Source: Candidatus Obscuribacterales bacterium
GTDB lineage: Bacteria; Cyanobacteriota; Vampirovibrionia; Obscuribacterales; Obscuribacteraceae
DNA length: 39,062 bases
Direction: 5' to 3'
Assembly (NCBI GenBank): GCA_019746975.1
Contig: JAIERK010000222.1
Coordinates: 1-39,062, forward strand
In this document: positions 23,688-33,249 of the stretch, piece by piece
Position numbering within the stretch: position 1 is the stretch's first letter
Layout: each line of letters begins with the position of its first letter
Program-made: the position numbers and the translations under genes
Notes under the pieces: model-generated
The model's input: the letters and a program-made list of their open reading frames with translations, nothing else
Told to the model about the DNA's origin: nothing
Databases searched by the model: none

Positions 23688-24965
23688 TTACCAGTCCAAC
23701 CGTGAGGTCGGATCGAAGATGCCAATCTTCCCAGACGTGCATCTCAGGCACTCCGGCCCCTCATACTCGTACTGACAGACTTCGCACACGCTTTTAGCGA
23801 AGCGGCTGTAGTCCTTAGAAACGGTCTGGGCGGCATTGTTATTGCCAGCCGCCTGCTGAGCTGCTTGTTGCTGCTCGGCTGCTTGTTGCTGCTCGGCTGC
23901 CTGTTGCGCGGCCAATTGTGCCTGCTGCGCTGCCCGTTCAGCGGCTTGTTGTGTTTGCAACGATTGCAGCTCCTGCATTGCTTGCTGCTGCGATTGCTGA
24001 ATCCATTGCCCCGAGGAAGCGTCGCGACCGGTCTGAACATCGCCGTACTGCTGATGTTGCGGATCTTGATTAGGCTGATACTGTTGTTGGTATTGCTGGT
24101 TCTGTTGCTGCTGGTACTGTTGTTCCTGATATTGCTCGTTCGGCTGTTGGTATGGTGATTGCTGCTGTTGGTACTGTGGGTTTGATTGTTGATACTGCTG
24201 GTAGTGCGCCTGCTGCTGATCGTGGGCTTGCTGCTGTTGACTATAATCAGCATACGATTGGTTGGCCTGATATTGATTTTGCTGTGCTGCCGCTTGCTGG
24301 GCGGCGAACTCAGCTGCCTGCTGCGCTGCCTGCTGCGCTGCCTGCTGCGCCGCTAACTCCGCAGCCTGCCTGGCGGCTTGTTCCTGAGCCTCCCGGTTGG
24401 CGGCTTCGGCCGCCTGCTGAGCGGCTAACTCCTGCTGCAGTTGGGCCGCTTGCTGATGAGCCGACATACCTTGCTGTTGATATGGATTCTGATACGTCTG
24501 CGCGATGTAGTAGTTATAAACTTCGGTGGCCTCACCGGTTCGCCCCAACCATTTCAGCAACTCGATAAGATTGGTAGCGATCTGCTGACACTCGGCGTGT
24601 TGGACCCCAAGACTGCCAGCGAAAATGCGCGCGGCCTCTTTGGCATATTGAACGACCCTTTCATATTGCTTTGTCTGATAAGTCGCAGCAATCAGATTTT
24701 TCAACGTTCGCGCGATCTCGACGTGGTCGGCCCCGTAGAGCTGCACTTTCACTTTCGCGACATACTGATAGATTTTTTCGGCATCTGCAAACTTATGTTG
24801 CATAAAGGCCAACCATCCCAGCGAATCGAGAGCTGTGCAAATCCTCTCAAGATCTTTTGCTTGGCGCGCCTCTTTGAAGGCCTGGTAAATGATTCGCTCT
24901 GCCTCGCTGTAATTGCCCTGCGATACAGCCTGCGATGCTAGGTTACAGTACTCCTGCCAGCTCAT
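23688..24965 (-). CDS. TPR protein with long Gln/Ala-rich region and C-terminal zinc ribbon
   Basis: This 425-aa protein has tetratricopeptide-type helices in residues about 1-155 (YCNLASQAVSQGNYSEAERIIYQAF; LAFMQHKFADAEKIYQYVAKV; LIAATYQTKQYERVVQYAKEAARI). Residues about 165-385 are low-complexity, first Ala/Gln repeats (AAQQAAQQAA), then Gln/Tyr/Pro/Asn-rich (prion-like), then Ala/Gln again. The end has CEVC...CLRC (two CxxC pairs, 8 residues apart), a zinc-ribbon-like knuckle, and IFDPTSRLDW. There is no signal peptide, so it is cytosolic. The composition suggests a scaffold or condensate-forming protein; that is inference. It heads the minus-strand GT4 cluster. Confidence 0.8.
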   Translation of the reverse strand: MSWQEYCNLASQAVSQGNYSEAERIIYQAFKEARQAKDLERICTALDSLGWLAFMQHKFADAEKIYQYVAKVKVQLYGADHVEIARTLKNLIAATYQTKQYERVVQYAKEAARIFAGSLGVQHAECQQIATNLIELLKWLGRTGEATEVYNYYIAQTYQNPYQQQGMSAHQQAAQLQQELAAQQAAEAANREAQEQAARQAAELAAQQAAQQAAQQAAEFAAQQAAAQQNQYQANQSYADYSQQQQAHDQQQAHYQQYQQSNPQYQQQQSPYQQPNEQYQEQQYQQQQNQQYQQQYQPNQDPQHQQYGDVQTGRDASSGQWIQQSQQQAMQELQSLQTQQAAERAAQQAQLAAQQAAEQQQAAEQQQAAQQAAGNNNAAQTVSKDYSRFAKSVCEVCQYEYEGPECLRCTSGKIGIFDPTSRLDW

Positions 24966-25304
24966 TAGGTAGTCGGGCCCGCCGCTCGAAATCTGGGTAT
25001 GAGTCCTTTCTGCCCAGCATAATTAATCTTTTAACGTTCAAAGAAGTAGTTGTCTACTCTTTCTCATATTTAACTTAGTTACCAGACATTTGACTCGTTA
25101 CACTTCTCGGCTACCAAGAAGAACTTCCTGCACTATTGCCTACATTTGCCCACTTCACATACCAAACACTCGACGGTCGCACGTTTACCAGGTTGCAAAG
25201 AGAAGGTTCTCTTTTCGTTCATATGTTAATGACAATCAAGGTTATTGCTCTTCAATTCGGCGAGAATAACCATCTTGGCTTCCCAAGAGCGAACTTTGAT
25301 TGCG
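24966..25304. other. Divergent intergenic region (about 339 bp)
   Basis: It lies between the TPR/Q-rich gene (minus) and the GT-C gene (plus) and must hold promoters for both. Open frames inside (for example 25136-25498) lack recognisable domains. No tRNA, terminator or clear -35/-10 pair was identified. Confidence 0.4.
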
Positions 25305-28148
25305 ATGAAATTGCTTATGCAGTCTCAGGTAGAAACAGATCCAGCCACTCGCGGACAGAATCGGCCACGACACGAAGCGGCACTTGGGGCAATTTTTCCG
25401 TGGCTCGCGCTTGTTTTCGTTCTGTCCATGTGCGTCCGGATGTGGTTCGCGTTAGTAGACGGTCACACGTCAATCGTTTACGCCTGCGATGCGTCTGAAT
25501 ACCTCCGCGATGCCAGAGGGCTGTTTCAACTCGTAAATACTAATGACAGCAAAGAGCTGTTTTTCTCTGCGTTCGATTCTCTCGGTAAAACTCTTTCTTC
25601 ACAAGAAGCAGAAAAGCTTCACAACACGTTCGCGCCGGTCAAGGAACTGGCAATAGCGGGGCCCTTGTTTCCGCTATTCATTCTGCTGAGTCACACCTGC
25701 CTCGGACTAGCGGTGAACCAGTCTGGTTGGTACGCGCCGGTCATTATGCAGTGCCTTCTGACTTCAATCACCACCGTCTTGATCGCCTGGATAGGCGCAA
25801 AGGCCTGGTCAAAAGAAGCCGGCATAACGGCAGGCCTTATTGCAGCGCTCTATCCGGGCTTCATCGTCAACTCGATGCGAATGTATTCGGAGTCCTTTAG
25901 CTGTTTTTGGCTTTGCCTTGTGGTAGCACTGACGATACCAGTTGTCGAGCGAAGAGGAATGTTTCACTCGGTCTCGACCGGATTTGCTCTTGCCGTCCTG
26001 CAATTGACCCGCTCGGTAATGATCATGGTCACTGCTATCGAATTCTTGCTCACCCTCTGGTTGAGTTCGGGCAAGAGCCGCGTAGCACGGTGCGCCGGTC
26101 TGTTAATCGGAATGGCACTGGTCTTCGCTCCATGGCTGCTTTTTCAGCAATTGGCCTTCGGTAAATGCTCGGTCATCGTCGATCGCGTCGGACACTACAA
26201 TCTGTTTACCGGCACCAATGTTGCAACCCAGGGCTGGCTCGCCTTTCCATATCCAGACGGAAGAGGCATCGAGAAGAGAAGCTACGCAGAGCTTGTCGGA
26301 AAGCAAATCAAAGAAAGCCCGACACGATTTGCACGGCTCATGCTGGACAAGCCTCTCAGACTCTTCAAATTTCCGTGGAATGACTTCCGCACTCCGATTG
26401 GACCGCTGACCAATAACCTGCAGGTACTCTTTCATCAGGCAGTACTCGCCTTCGCTGCTATCGGTTTGACGTTGTGCACCTTCAATCAAGCGAACAGAGA
26501 CGAGCTGCGCTTGCGTGGTTTGATTGTCATGCTTGCCGCACTGCATCTGGTCTATCTGATGTTCATCACAGTGCCGAGATATAACCTGACTTCAATGCCG
26601 TTCTTTATCTTGCTGGCGGCGGCTGGAATTGTCGCGGTTGTTAGTTCAGTCTCGAGCAAATCGCGTTCGACTGATGAAATGACGGGGCTCAGCAACAAGA
26701 GCGCGCAAGCTCTTGTTGGTTCAATCATTTTGGCAATGTCGGTTTGCAGAATCGACTGGATTGGCGCTTTGTTCTTGCCCCTTGGTCTGGATAGCAGATT
26801 GGCGTTAATCCTTTTGGTTTCGACAAAGGCAGTTTTCGTCAGCCTTTTGTTTATCATTCTGTACCATGCCGCAAAACGAATGCAGCGTCATACAAGGTCA
26901 GCAAAGTTGATGACCATTTTTACAGCACTGATAGTGGTGCCGCTTTCATGTCTACCGATAAGAGCGCACGGGCGCTGGTATGAGTGGAGCGACTCCAGCG
27001 ATCGAGATATAAAACAACAGATTGCTATCCCGCAGAACAAACTCTCTGCGGTCGAGAACCATGATTGTTACCTACTTGTCGACGCTCAGGACTGGAAGTT
27101 GACCGGTAACGGAGGCAAAGTGTCGATCAACGGCATCGAATGCAAATCGCCTCAGCTCCCGCTTATGCCTTTTGCGCAGAACCTGAACGAGATGAAATCT
27201 CGAAGCTTGAAAGGACGCGTGCAGCACTATCTCGAATGCGAAGACATCTACAACTCGTTAAACATTGCTGCCGGCGGCAGTAATCTAGACCTAAGGCAAT
27301 GGTTTATCATTCCAATCGACAAGTCCGTCATGCGATCGGCGATTGCGGACAACAAGGGTATCCTGAGCGTTCTCATTCAACCAGCACAGAATACTGGCAG
27401 TGGCGTATACGGTGCCTACCAAGACGAAAGCAAGACTCAGTGTCGCGTGCCCAGCATCGCTCGATACTCCTGGGAAAAGGCATTCTATGGCGTGGAAGAA
27501 GAGACTGGATTTACGGATTCGCGTTACGACGACAAGATAACGATCAGCGCTAACGGGCTCGAACAAGGGCATTCGGCAAGTGCGTTACCCTTGAGTCGAT
27601 CCAATCCGAATATCCGCATACTTCTGACATCGAGAGTCTCGGCCGATGCCAGCTCGTCGCCACCCACTCCTGAAATTGCCGCTGTCCAACAACCAGGACC
27701 GAGTGTGGCGCTTATAGGTAGTGCCGTTCCGCGATACGAGAAGGATGCGATCTGGTCGGTCGAGCTCGAGATTCGAGCGTCCAGCACGAGACCTGGTCCA
27801 CGGAACGTACCTGTAGTGGCTCTAGCAGCAATAGACAGCACGGACGAGAAGGGACGAAATCATCGGTATCGGAGCCCCTGGACGCCGTCCAGCATAGTAT
27901 CGCCAGTGGCGGCAGGCAATGTCAGGTTCGCTTTTCCACTCCAGCCATCCGCGCTGCCCGGAAAGATTACTTCGATATCTTTCCAGTTGAGAGATGGCGG
28001 TGTAGCTTCGGGACGCGAACATTTCGCGGTCAATGGACCTGGTAGACTTCAACCCGGTTCTCTACAGGAGCTGAAAATCGAGGATACGAAGTTGAGCATT
28101 CGCGAATTGCCAGCCAACCCGATTGGGCAGGGATATGAGGTTTTTTGA
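25305..28148 (+). CDS. GT-C type polytopic glycosyltransferase-like membrane protein (PMT/ArnT-like)
   Basis: This protein is about 947 aa. The frame is open from a TTG at 25245, but the ATG at 25305 (MKLLMQSQVETD) is a more likely start before the first helix at about residues 33-52. The first extracytoplasmic loop has YACDASEYLRDARGLFQL, with the Asp/Glu pair typical of lipid-phosphosugar-dependent GT-C enzymes. About ten helices follow to roughly residue 555. The C-terminal 390 residues are mostly soluble, extracytoplasmic and of unknown fold. GT-C proteins use polyprenyl-phosphate sugars to glycosylate proteins, lipids or glycans outside the membrane. The stop overlaps the next gene by 14 nt, implying translational coupling. 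Confidence 0.8.
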   Translation: MKLLMQSQVETDPATRGQNRPRHEAALGAIFPWLALVFVLSMCVRMWFALVDGHTSIVYACDASEYLRDARGLFQLVNTNDSKELFFSAFDSLGKTLSSQEAEKLHNTFAPVKELAIAGPLFPLFILLSHTCLGLAVNQSGWYAPVIMQCLLTSITTVLIAWIGAKAWSKEAGITAGLIAALYPGFIVNSMRMYSESFSCFWLCLVVALTIPVVERRGMFHSVSTGFALAVLQLTRSVMIMVTAIEFLLTLWLSSGKSRVARCAGLLIGMALVFAPWLLFQQLAFGKCSVIVDRVGHYNLFTGTNVATQGWLAFPYPDGRGIEKRSYAELVGKQIKESPTRFARLMLDKPLRLFKFPWNDFRTPIGPLTNNLQVLFHQAVLAFAAIGLTLCTFNQANRDELRLRGLIVMLAALHLVYLMFITVPRYNLTSMPFFILLAAAGIVAVVSSVSSKSRSTDEMTGLSNKSAQALVGSIILAMSVCRIDWIGALFLPLGLDSRLALILLVSTKAVFVSLLFIILYHAAKRMQRHTRSAKLMTIFTALIVVPLSCLPIRAHGRWYEWSDSSDRDIKQQIAIPQNKLSAVENHDCYLLVDAQDWKLTGNGGKVSINGIECKSPQLPLMPFAQNLNEMKSRSLKGRVQHYLECEDIYNSLNIAAGGSNLDLRQWFIIPIDKSVMRSAIADNKGILSVLIQPAQNTGSGVYGAYQDESKTQCRVPSIARYSWEKAFYGVEEETGFTDSRYDDKITISANGLEQGHSASALPLSRSNPNIRILLTSRVSADASSSPPTPEIAAVQQPGPSVALIGSAVPRYEKDAIWSVELEIRASSTRPGPRNVPVVALAAIDSTDEKGRNHRYRSPWTPSSIVSPVAAGNVRFAFPLQPSALPGKITSISFQLRDGGVASGREHFAVNGPGRLQPGSLQELKIEDTKLSIRELPANPIGQGYEVF

Positions 28149-30807
28149 CAAAGGAGGATTATTGCAAAGGCTGTTCCGACATCCAGCACTGTACATAGCC
28201 ATCCTCGCGTTGGCAGTGCTTGTGTGCTTTGGTAGAACGCTGGGCAGCTATCACCTCGCGGATGATTTCGGGGAAGTCGCTTATGTGTCCAAAATCTTCG
28301 AAGGCGATCTGGGAAGACTCTGGAGCAATTTCACGGGCAACTACATGCAAGTGCCCTCTATGAATGTGTACCGGCCCTGGTTGTTGATGACGCTGCTTAT
28401 CGACTATTCCATTTGGCGCACCGACGCCTTCGGATATTACCTGACAAACCTGCTTCACTACCTGTCTTGCGCGGTTTTGACCTTCTTCATCGTCAAGTTG
28501 CTCACAGCATATTGGGGTCAATTGCGTTCCACCCTTACATCCATTTTTTCGGCGCTGCTTTTTGCCGTTAATCCTCTTCACTGTGAAAGCGTCTCCTGGG
28601 TGGTCGGGCGAGTCGATATAGTTTGCTTGACCTACTACTTACTGGGACTTCTGGCGACTGTCTTGTACACCAGACGTGGCAACAAAAACTGGCTCTGGCT
28701 TTTAGGCGGCGCATTCTGGATGTCCATTCTCACCAAAGAAATGGCGATCGCTTTACCGGTTACAGCTACCGTTTTAGCCTTTCTCTGGGGAAAATCGAAG
28801 AGCGAGGCTGGTCCTGACTCCCTGGATTTCCGACCGGACGAATCCAGAAACACCTCATCTCTCCACAAAGAGCCAGGCATAGTCAACATGACGCCGCCCA
28901 ACGATGTGCCCGAAATGCGCCAGAGTCAGCATTCGGCATCGAGTCTGACAGCCGTTGCAGAAAGCCCATTCGTGGACAGAACATCTGCGCTGCCCCAACC
29001 GGAACCTTCCGGATGGAGACAGGGTCTGGCTAGCGCCACACCTGTCTTCCTTATCATGTTTGTTTCGACAGTAGTATATTTCGCCATTCGCTACAGCAGC
29101 CTGGGCACTATCGGTGGTGGCTATACCGGCAGTATAGGAAGCAGCCAGTTCTCCGGAATCATTCAGAAGTGGGCAGATCTCGACACAGTCATGCGAATCG
29201 TGTTCCCGCTCAACCAGTTCGTGTTCGGGGACGCAACATTCTATAGGCGGATTTTGTCGGCAATTTACATAGCTCTTGCGGCCCTCACCTTCACGAGGTT
29301 GTTAGTCGGCACGACACCTCGACGATGGATTGCATTCATCGCTGTTTCTGGTCTGACGGCACTTGCCCCGATTTATCAACTCTGGGGAATCGGCTACAAC
29401 CTCGAAGGCAGCCGCTTCGTCTTTTTTCTGACGGTAGCGCTATCGATGTTCTTTCCGGTAGTCTTGTTTGCACCGTTGACTCGCAAGAACACGACAATGC
29501 CTGCAGTCCTCACGACACAACTGAGCATGAAATTGCTCATCGCATCGACTGTAGCGCTAATGGCTCTGGTTGTCACCTATGGCAAAATCACCCTGTCCAA
29601 CAACGTGCCCTGGGTGCATGCCGGCAAGCAGACCAGGGCTATCACGGTGGCGGCACAAGCATTGTCATCGACCAATAAAAGCGGAAAGCTCGACTGTGTT
29701 GTCGGAATACCGAAGGATGAAGGCGGAGCGCACATGATCCTCAATGGCAACACCTTCAGACATCTCGTCACACCGCCCTTTGCGCCCGAGGGATTAAACG
29801 GAAAGATTCTTACTTTCGAACCGATGCTGTTCGGAGACCCGGACAAGATAGATACTCGCCACTTTCGAGAAACCTTGAGACGCAATGATATCCGCTCCTA
29901 TCTTCGCTGGGACATGAATCTGAAGAAGTTCGTGCCCTTCTATCCTGGTACACCACTCGCGACACCACAAGCGCAGAAGATCGACCTGTTCGGTTTGACG
30001 CAAGAAAGCGAAGGAAAGACGCTACCTCGAAGTCGCGCATTCCTCCCGTACAGTGAAGGGCGAGGCCAGGTCGTCGAGTCGAACCGAAAGGGCCTCACGG
30101 TAGAGGGTGCCGACGGCGGGCTCGGTATCAAACTCAGCGACCTGCATTTGAGCCCCGCTCAGTACGACTACCTGGCGATTAACATCGCCTCTGAGCAATT
30201 AGATGAGTTAAACGGCAAGGCTCTATCTCTGCAAATCCTGCCGAAAGAGGGGCAAGCAGCAACGGTGACGTGCGAAACTGTCGTCGAAGTCGTAGCGGAT
30301 CAATCGCGAGTATTAGTGCCGCTCTCTTCATTCTGGCGCTACTATGCCTTTGGCGAAATCAAGGGCATAATCGTCCAGCTGCCCGGAGTCAAGAGAATTT
30401 CCGTAAAATCGATCGAACTGCTGCCGGATGAACTCGTCTCTCCGCGCGTCCAGGTCGTCGGAAAGCAGAGTGCTTCTGACGGAGCTTTCACGATCAACAG
30501 AAGAGGTCAGGCGAAAGAGCCGGTCCGCATCAGACTCGACAGCAGTGCCATCGCCAACGCAGACAAAGTGAGCGTGCAGATTCTCAAGAGAGACTTTTTC
30601 TTCGACAACCTGCACTCGCCGGGCGCGCTGCTATCAGGAATAGACTGCGTCTTGACAGGCAACGGCAAAATTTGCGAAGTGTCCATTCCTGACTGGGTTT
30701 TCGAAAAGCCCGGCTACGTCCAGCTTCGAGCCATATGCTTAGACAATGCTAAGAGAACTGCAGGTACTTATTCTCTGCCAATCACCCTAAGAGTACTGGC
30801 TGACTAA
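28135..30807 (+). CDS. GT-C type membrane protein, TMTC-like (putative O-mannosyltransferase family)
   Basis: This protein is about 890 aa from the ATG at 28135 (MRFFDKGG); an upstream TTG at 28123 is unlikely. The membrane half has YHLADDFGEVAYVSKIF (a GT-C acidic loop) and FAVNPLHCESVSWVVGRVDIV, the block shared with TMTC and related bacterial proteins. It also has SILTKEMAIALPVTATVLAFL. A hydrophilic insert of about 75 residues (about 221-295) separates two helix groups. After about residue 490 the chain is soluble and probably extracytoplasmic, without the TPRs found in eukaryotic TMTCs. The expected role is sugar transfer from a polyprenyl-phosphate donor. It overlaps the preceding GT-C gene, so the two may work on the same glycan or as a complex. 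Confidence 0.8.
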   Translation: MRFFDKGGLLQRLFRHPALYIAILALAVLVCFGRTLGSYHLADDFGEVAYVSKIFEGDLGRLWSNFTGNYMQVPSMNVYRPWLLMTLLIDYSIWRTDAFGYYLTNLLHYLSCAVLTFFIVKLLTAYWGQLRSTLTSIFSALLFAVNPLHCESVSWVVGRVDIVCLTYYLLGLLATVLYTRRGNKNWLWLLGGAFWMSILTKEMAIALPVTATVLAFLWGKSKSEAGPDSLDFRPDESRNTSSLHKEPGIVNMTPPNDVPEMRQSQHSASSLTAVAESPFVDRTSALPQPEPSGWRQGLASATPVFLIMFVSTVVYFAIRYSSLGTIGGGYTGSIGSSQFSGIIQKWADLDTVMRIVFPLNQFVFGDATFYRRILSAIYIALAALTFTRLLVGTTPRRWIAFIAVSGLTALAPIYQLWGIGYNLEGSRFVFFLTVALSMFFPVVLFAPLTRKNTTMPAVLTTQLSMKLLIASTVALMALVVTYGKITLSNNVPWVHAGKQTRAITVAAQALSSTNKSGKLDCVVGIPKDEGGAHMILNGNTFRHLVTPPFAPEGLNGKILTFEPMLFGDPDKIDTRHFRETLRRNDIRSYLRWDMNLKKFVPFYPGTPLATPQAQKIDLFGLTQESEGKTLPRSRAFLPYSEGRGQVVESNRKGLTVEGADGGLGIKLSDLHLSPAQYDYLAINIASEQLDELNGKALSLQILPKEGQAATVTCETVVEVVADQSRVLVPLSSFWRYYAFGEIKGIIVQLPGVKRISVKSIELLPDELVSPRVQVVGKQSASDGAFTINRRGQAKEPVRIRLDSSAIANADKVSVQILKRDFFFDNLHSPGALLSGIDCVLTGNGKICEVSIPDWVFEKPGYVQLRAICLDNAKRTAGTYSLPITLRVLAD

Positions 30808-30889
30808 CGTGCTACCGCCTGACACAAATGCCACGAGTTGGCTCCCTGCGTGGTAGAATCCCCTCAATTACGGCGACGGCAGTGAGAAT

Positions 30890-31822
30890 ATGAAGGCATT
30901 AGTTATCGGTGGCAACGGATTTATTGGTACGGCGCTTGTCGACCAACTGATCGAGCGCGGCATAAAGGTGCGCGTATTCGATCGCTATCCGAGTCGCTTT
31001 AAGGACCCGGTCGATGGCGTCGAATACATTACCGGAGATTTCGCCAATCAAGGAGAAGTACATCAGGCCGTAGCAGGCTCCAATTGGGTATTTCATCTGG
31101 CATACACGACCCTGCCTGAGACGTCCAACGAAGATCCGGTTTACGACGTACGCTCCAACGTCATCGATACAATCCAGCTTTTGCAGGAATGTTGTGAAAA
31201 CGACGTCGACAAATTTGTATTCGTCAGCTCCGGAGGCACCGTATATGGTGTACCACAATCGGTACCAATCAAAGAAGAGCATCCTACCGATCCAATCTGC
31301 TCGTATGGAATCACGAAGCTGACGATCGAAAAATATCTTGCTTTGTTTCACCATACCAAAAGGCTCGAGTATTCGGTGGCGAGAATAGCCAATCCATACG
31401 GCGAGCGCCAAAATCCCAACGCCAGACAGGGCGCAATCGGTGTCTTCCTGGGTTGCATCGCGCGAGGACAGCCAATCACCATATATGGTGACGGACAAGT
31501 CGTTCGCGACTTCATATATATACGTGACGCCGCAGAAGGTCTCATCGCTTGTGCCGACTATGTGCCTGGTCCTGACGCCCCTAGAGTCTTCAACGTAGGC
31601 TCCGGACAAGGCTACAGCCTCAATCAGATAGTCGACACCCTGAAGAAGGTCGTAGACGTCGAAGTTAAGGTCAATCACATTCCAGGCAGAGCAGTCGACG
31701 TGCCGTCCAACGTTCTCGACATCGAATTGGCACGCAAGCTCTTGAAGTGGGAACCAAAAGTCGATCTAGAAACCGGCGTCAAGCACGCCTGGAATTGGAT
31801 CAAATCGCTGAGTCTGGTTTAA
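30890..31822 (+). CDS. NAD-dependent sugar epimerase/dehydratase (UDP-glucose 4-epimerase-like, extended SDR)
   Basis: This 310-aa Rossmann-fold enzyme begins MKALVIGGNGFIGTALVDQLIERG with the GxxGxxG dinucleotide loop. VFDRYPSRF and ITGDFANQ (adenine side), FVSSGGTVYG (catalytic Ser/Thr) and SYGITKLTIEKY (the YxxxK pair) follow. The C-terminal sugar-binding part has RIANPYGERQNPNARQGAIGVFL and YGDGQVVRDFIYIRDAAEGL, and ends in ARKLLKWEPKVDLETGVKHAW. Length and motifs fit GalE/RmlB/WbpP-type extended SDRs. The 4-epimerase call is the best guess, but the sugar is unknown. It probably supplies an NDP-sugar to the flanking GT-C and GT2 enzymes. Confidence 0.88.
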   Translation: MKALVIGGNGFIGTALVDQLIERGIKVRVFDRYPSRFKDPVDGVEYITGDFANQGEVHQAVAGSNWVFHLAYTTLPETSNEDPVYDVRSNVIDTIQLLQECCENDVDKFVFVSSGGTVYGVPQSVPIKEEHPTDPICSYGITKLTIEKYLALFHHTKRLEYSVARIANPYGERQNPNARQGAIGVFLGCIARGQPITIYGDGQVVRDFIYIRDAAEGLIACADYVPGPDAPRVFNVGSGQGYSLNQIVDTLKKVVDVEVKVNHIPGRAVDVPSNVLDIELARKLLKWEPKVDLETGVKHAWNWIKSLSLV

Positions 31823-31844
31823 CCTGTTTACATCAAGATCACTA

Positions 31845-31866
31845 GGGTTTCTGGGCTATTAAACCC
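31845..31866 (+). terminator. Possible stem-loop after the epimerase gene
   Basis: A 6-bp stem (gggttt/aaaccc) with a 10-nt loop lies 22 nt after the epimerase stop. There is no following T-run, so intrinsic termination is doubtful; it could instead stabilise the mRNA end. Confidence 0.25.
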
Positions 31867-32006
31867 ATAGAGCGGGCAGCCAGTCATCGTCTTGTTTCTC
31901 TTGGAAAATTCTTAGATAGTGCACATTAGGAATTGCCAAGTTGACCGGAATGCAGCCCGTGCGAGAGAATCTTTGAATTGTTGGAAACTAAGGACACAAA
32001 TAAGCA

Positions 32007-33038
32007 GTGACCTCCCCCGCAAAGCAAATTGACCTGTCGGTCATCGTAGCTGTCTATAACGAAGATCCCCGCAACCTGATAAGACTGCTCGAGCGCTTGG
32101 ACGCCAATATTCGTCCGCTCGAGATTAGCTACGAGGTTGTATTTGTCAACGACGGCTCGCGAGACCTTGCCACTGGCGCTCTTCGGCAGATTGCCGCCGA
32201 GTGCAACAATATCAAACTCATCGAACTTTCCCGGAATTTCGGTCAACAAGCGGCGATCACAGCCGGACTGGATCATTCCGACGGACGCATGGTTCTTAAT
32301 ATGGATTCGGACCTCCAGGATCCTCCTGAGCTTATCCCGGTCATGTATGAGAAATGGAAAGAAGGCTACGACGTCATCTACGCAACCAGGTCGAGACGCC
32401 GCGATCGCTTTCTGAAGCGCAGTACTGCTTACATGTTCTATCGCGTACTCGGCGCTGTCTCGTCGGTCAATATTCCATGGGACACTGGCGACTTCCGACT
32501 GATGGACCGAAAGGTTGTCGATGCGCTTGCTTCGCTGCCTGAAAAGACTCGTTTCTTACGCGGCATGATTCCATGGCTCGGCTTCAAGCAATGCGGGGTA
32601 CCGCTTGATCGCGATGCTCGCGAGATTGGCGAAAGCACTTACACCGTGAAGAAGCTGTTGATGCTGGCTATGGACGGACTCCTTGCCTTTAGCGTCGCGC
32701 CACTCTACTTTTTGCCGATGCTCGGCGGCATATTAATGCTGCTTTCCATCGTCGCCCTTACTGTCATGTTATTTACAGGAAGCTTCGAAATCACCAACGC
32801 CCAATTGCTCTTTTTTGGTCTAATGTTCACCGGACTTCAGATAGGCGCGGTCGGACTGCTCGCCGTCTATCAATCCAAAATGCTCGATGAAGTCAGAAAA
32901 CGCCCGACCTATCTAGTTGGTCGGCGCCTGGGCACCGGATTTGCGTCCGAGGACGATAATAAAGGTGAGAAAACCGACGCTCCGCCCAAACGTGCCCAGG
33001 GCAAGCGACAAGTCGCCTTCGCGTTCGACAAGAAGTAA
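32007..33038 (+). CDS. Family 2 glycosyltransferase, DPM1/GtrB-like, polyprenyl-phosphate sugar synthase
   Basis: This 343-aa protein from the GTG at 32007 has a GT2 domain: IDLSVIVAVYNEDPRNLIRLLERL, VVFVNDGSRD, ELSRNFGQQAAITAGLDHSDG and LNMDSDLQDPPELIPVM (the DxD metal site). VIYATRSRRRDRFLKRSTAYMFYRVL and FRLMDRKVVDAL, typical of dolichyl/undecaprenyl-phosphate sugar synthases, follow. Two transmembrane helices (about residues 231-257 and 269-292) follow, the GtrB/ArnC topology. Such enzymes make the polyprenyl-phosphate sugars that GT-C enzymes consume, so it fits the two GT-C proteins just upstream. A short basic/acidic tail ends the protein. Confidence 0.9.
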   Translation: MTSPAKQIDLSVIVAVYNEDPRNLIRLLERLDANIRPLEISYEVVFVNDGSRDLATGALRQIAAECNNIKLIELSRNFGQQAAITAGLDHSDGRMVLNMDSDLQDPPELIPVMYEKWKEGYDVIYATRSRRRDRFLKRSTAYMFYRVLGAVSSVNIPWDTGDFRLMDRKVVDALASLPEKTRFLRGMIPWLGFKQCGVPLDRDAREIGESTYTVKKLLMLAMDGLLAFSVAPLYFLPMLGGILMLLSIVALTVMLFTGSFEITNAQLLFFGLMFTGLQIGAVGLLAVYQSKMLDEVRKRPTYLVGRRLGTGFASEDDNKGEKTDAPPKRAQGKRQVAFAFDKK

Positions 33039-33141
33039 GTCTGCTGGTCCGTGAGTGAAGCGTAAGCGTTATCGCTTTACGAGCGCTGCTCTCTAGTGCT
33101 TTTCTGATTAACGAGATCCTTTGCATGTAAAGTCAAAAACA

Positions 33142-33166
33142 AACAACTTCAGACCACGGAGTTGTT
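33142..33166. other. Perfect 7-bp inverted repeat in the convergent intergenic region
   Basis: aacaact and agttgtt flank an 11-nt loop between the GT2 stop (33038) and the convergent nuclease gene end (33250). Another imperfect hairpin (about 33060-33082, cgtaagcg/cgctttacg) lies upstream. These could be bidirectional terminator or mRNA-end structures; neither has a clear T-run. Confidence 0.3.
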
Positions 33167-33249
33167 CTACAGACGCGATCCCTTCGTTCAGAGGGTTTCT
33201 TTAACCGATTAGAGTCCTACCCACACGCGCAGAAGACGCCTCGCGAATG

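Noticed and set aside
23865..24568. Plus-strand Leu-rich ORFs (23865-24158, 24152-24568)
   Set aside because: They are shadows of the Gln/Ala-rich codons on the opposite strand.
25136..25498. 120-aa plus-strand ORF before the GT-C gene
   Set aside because: It overlaps the GT-C N-terminus in another frame and shows no recognisable domain.
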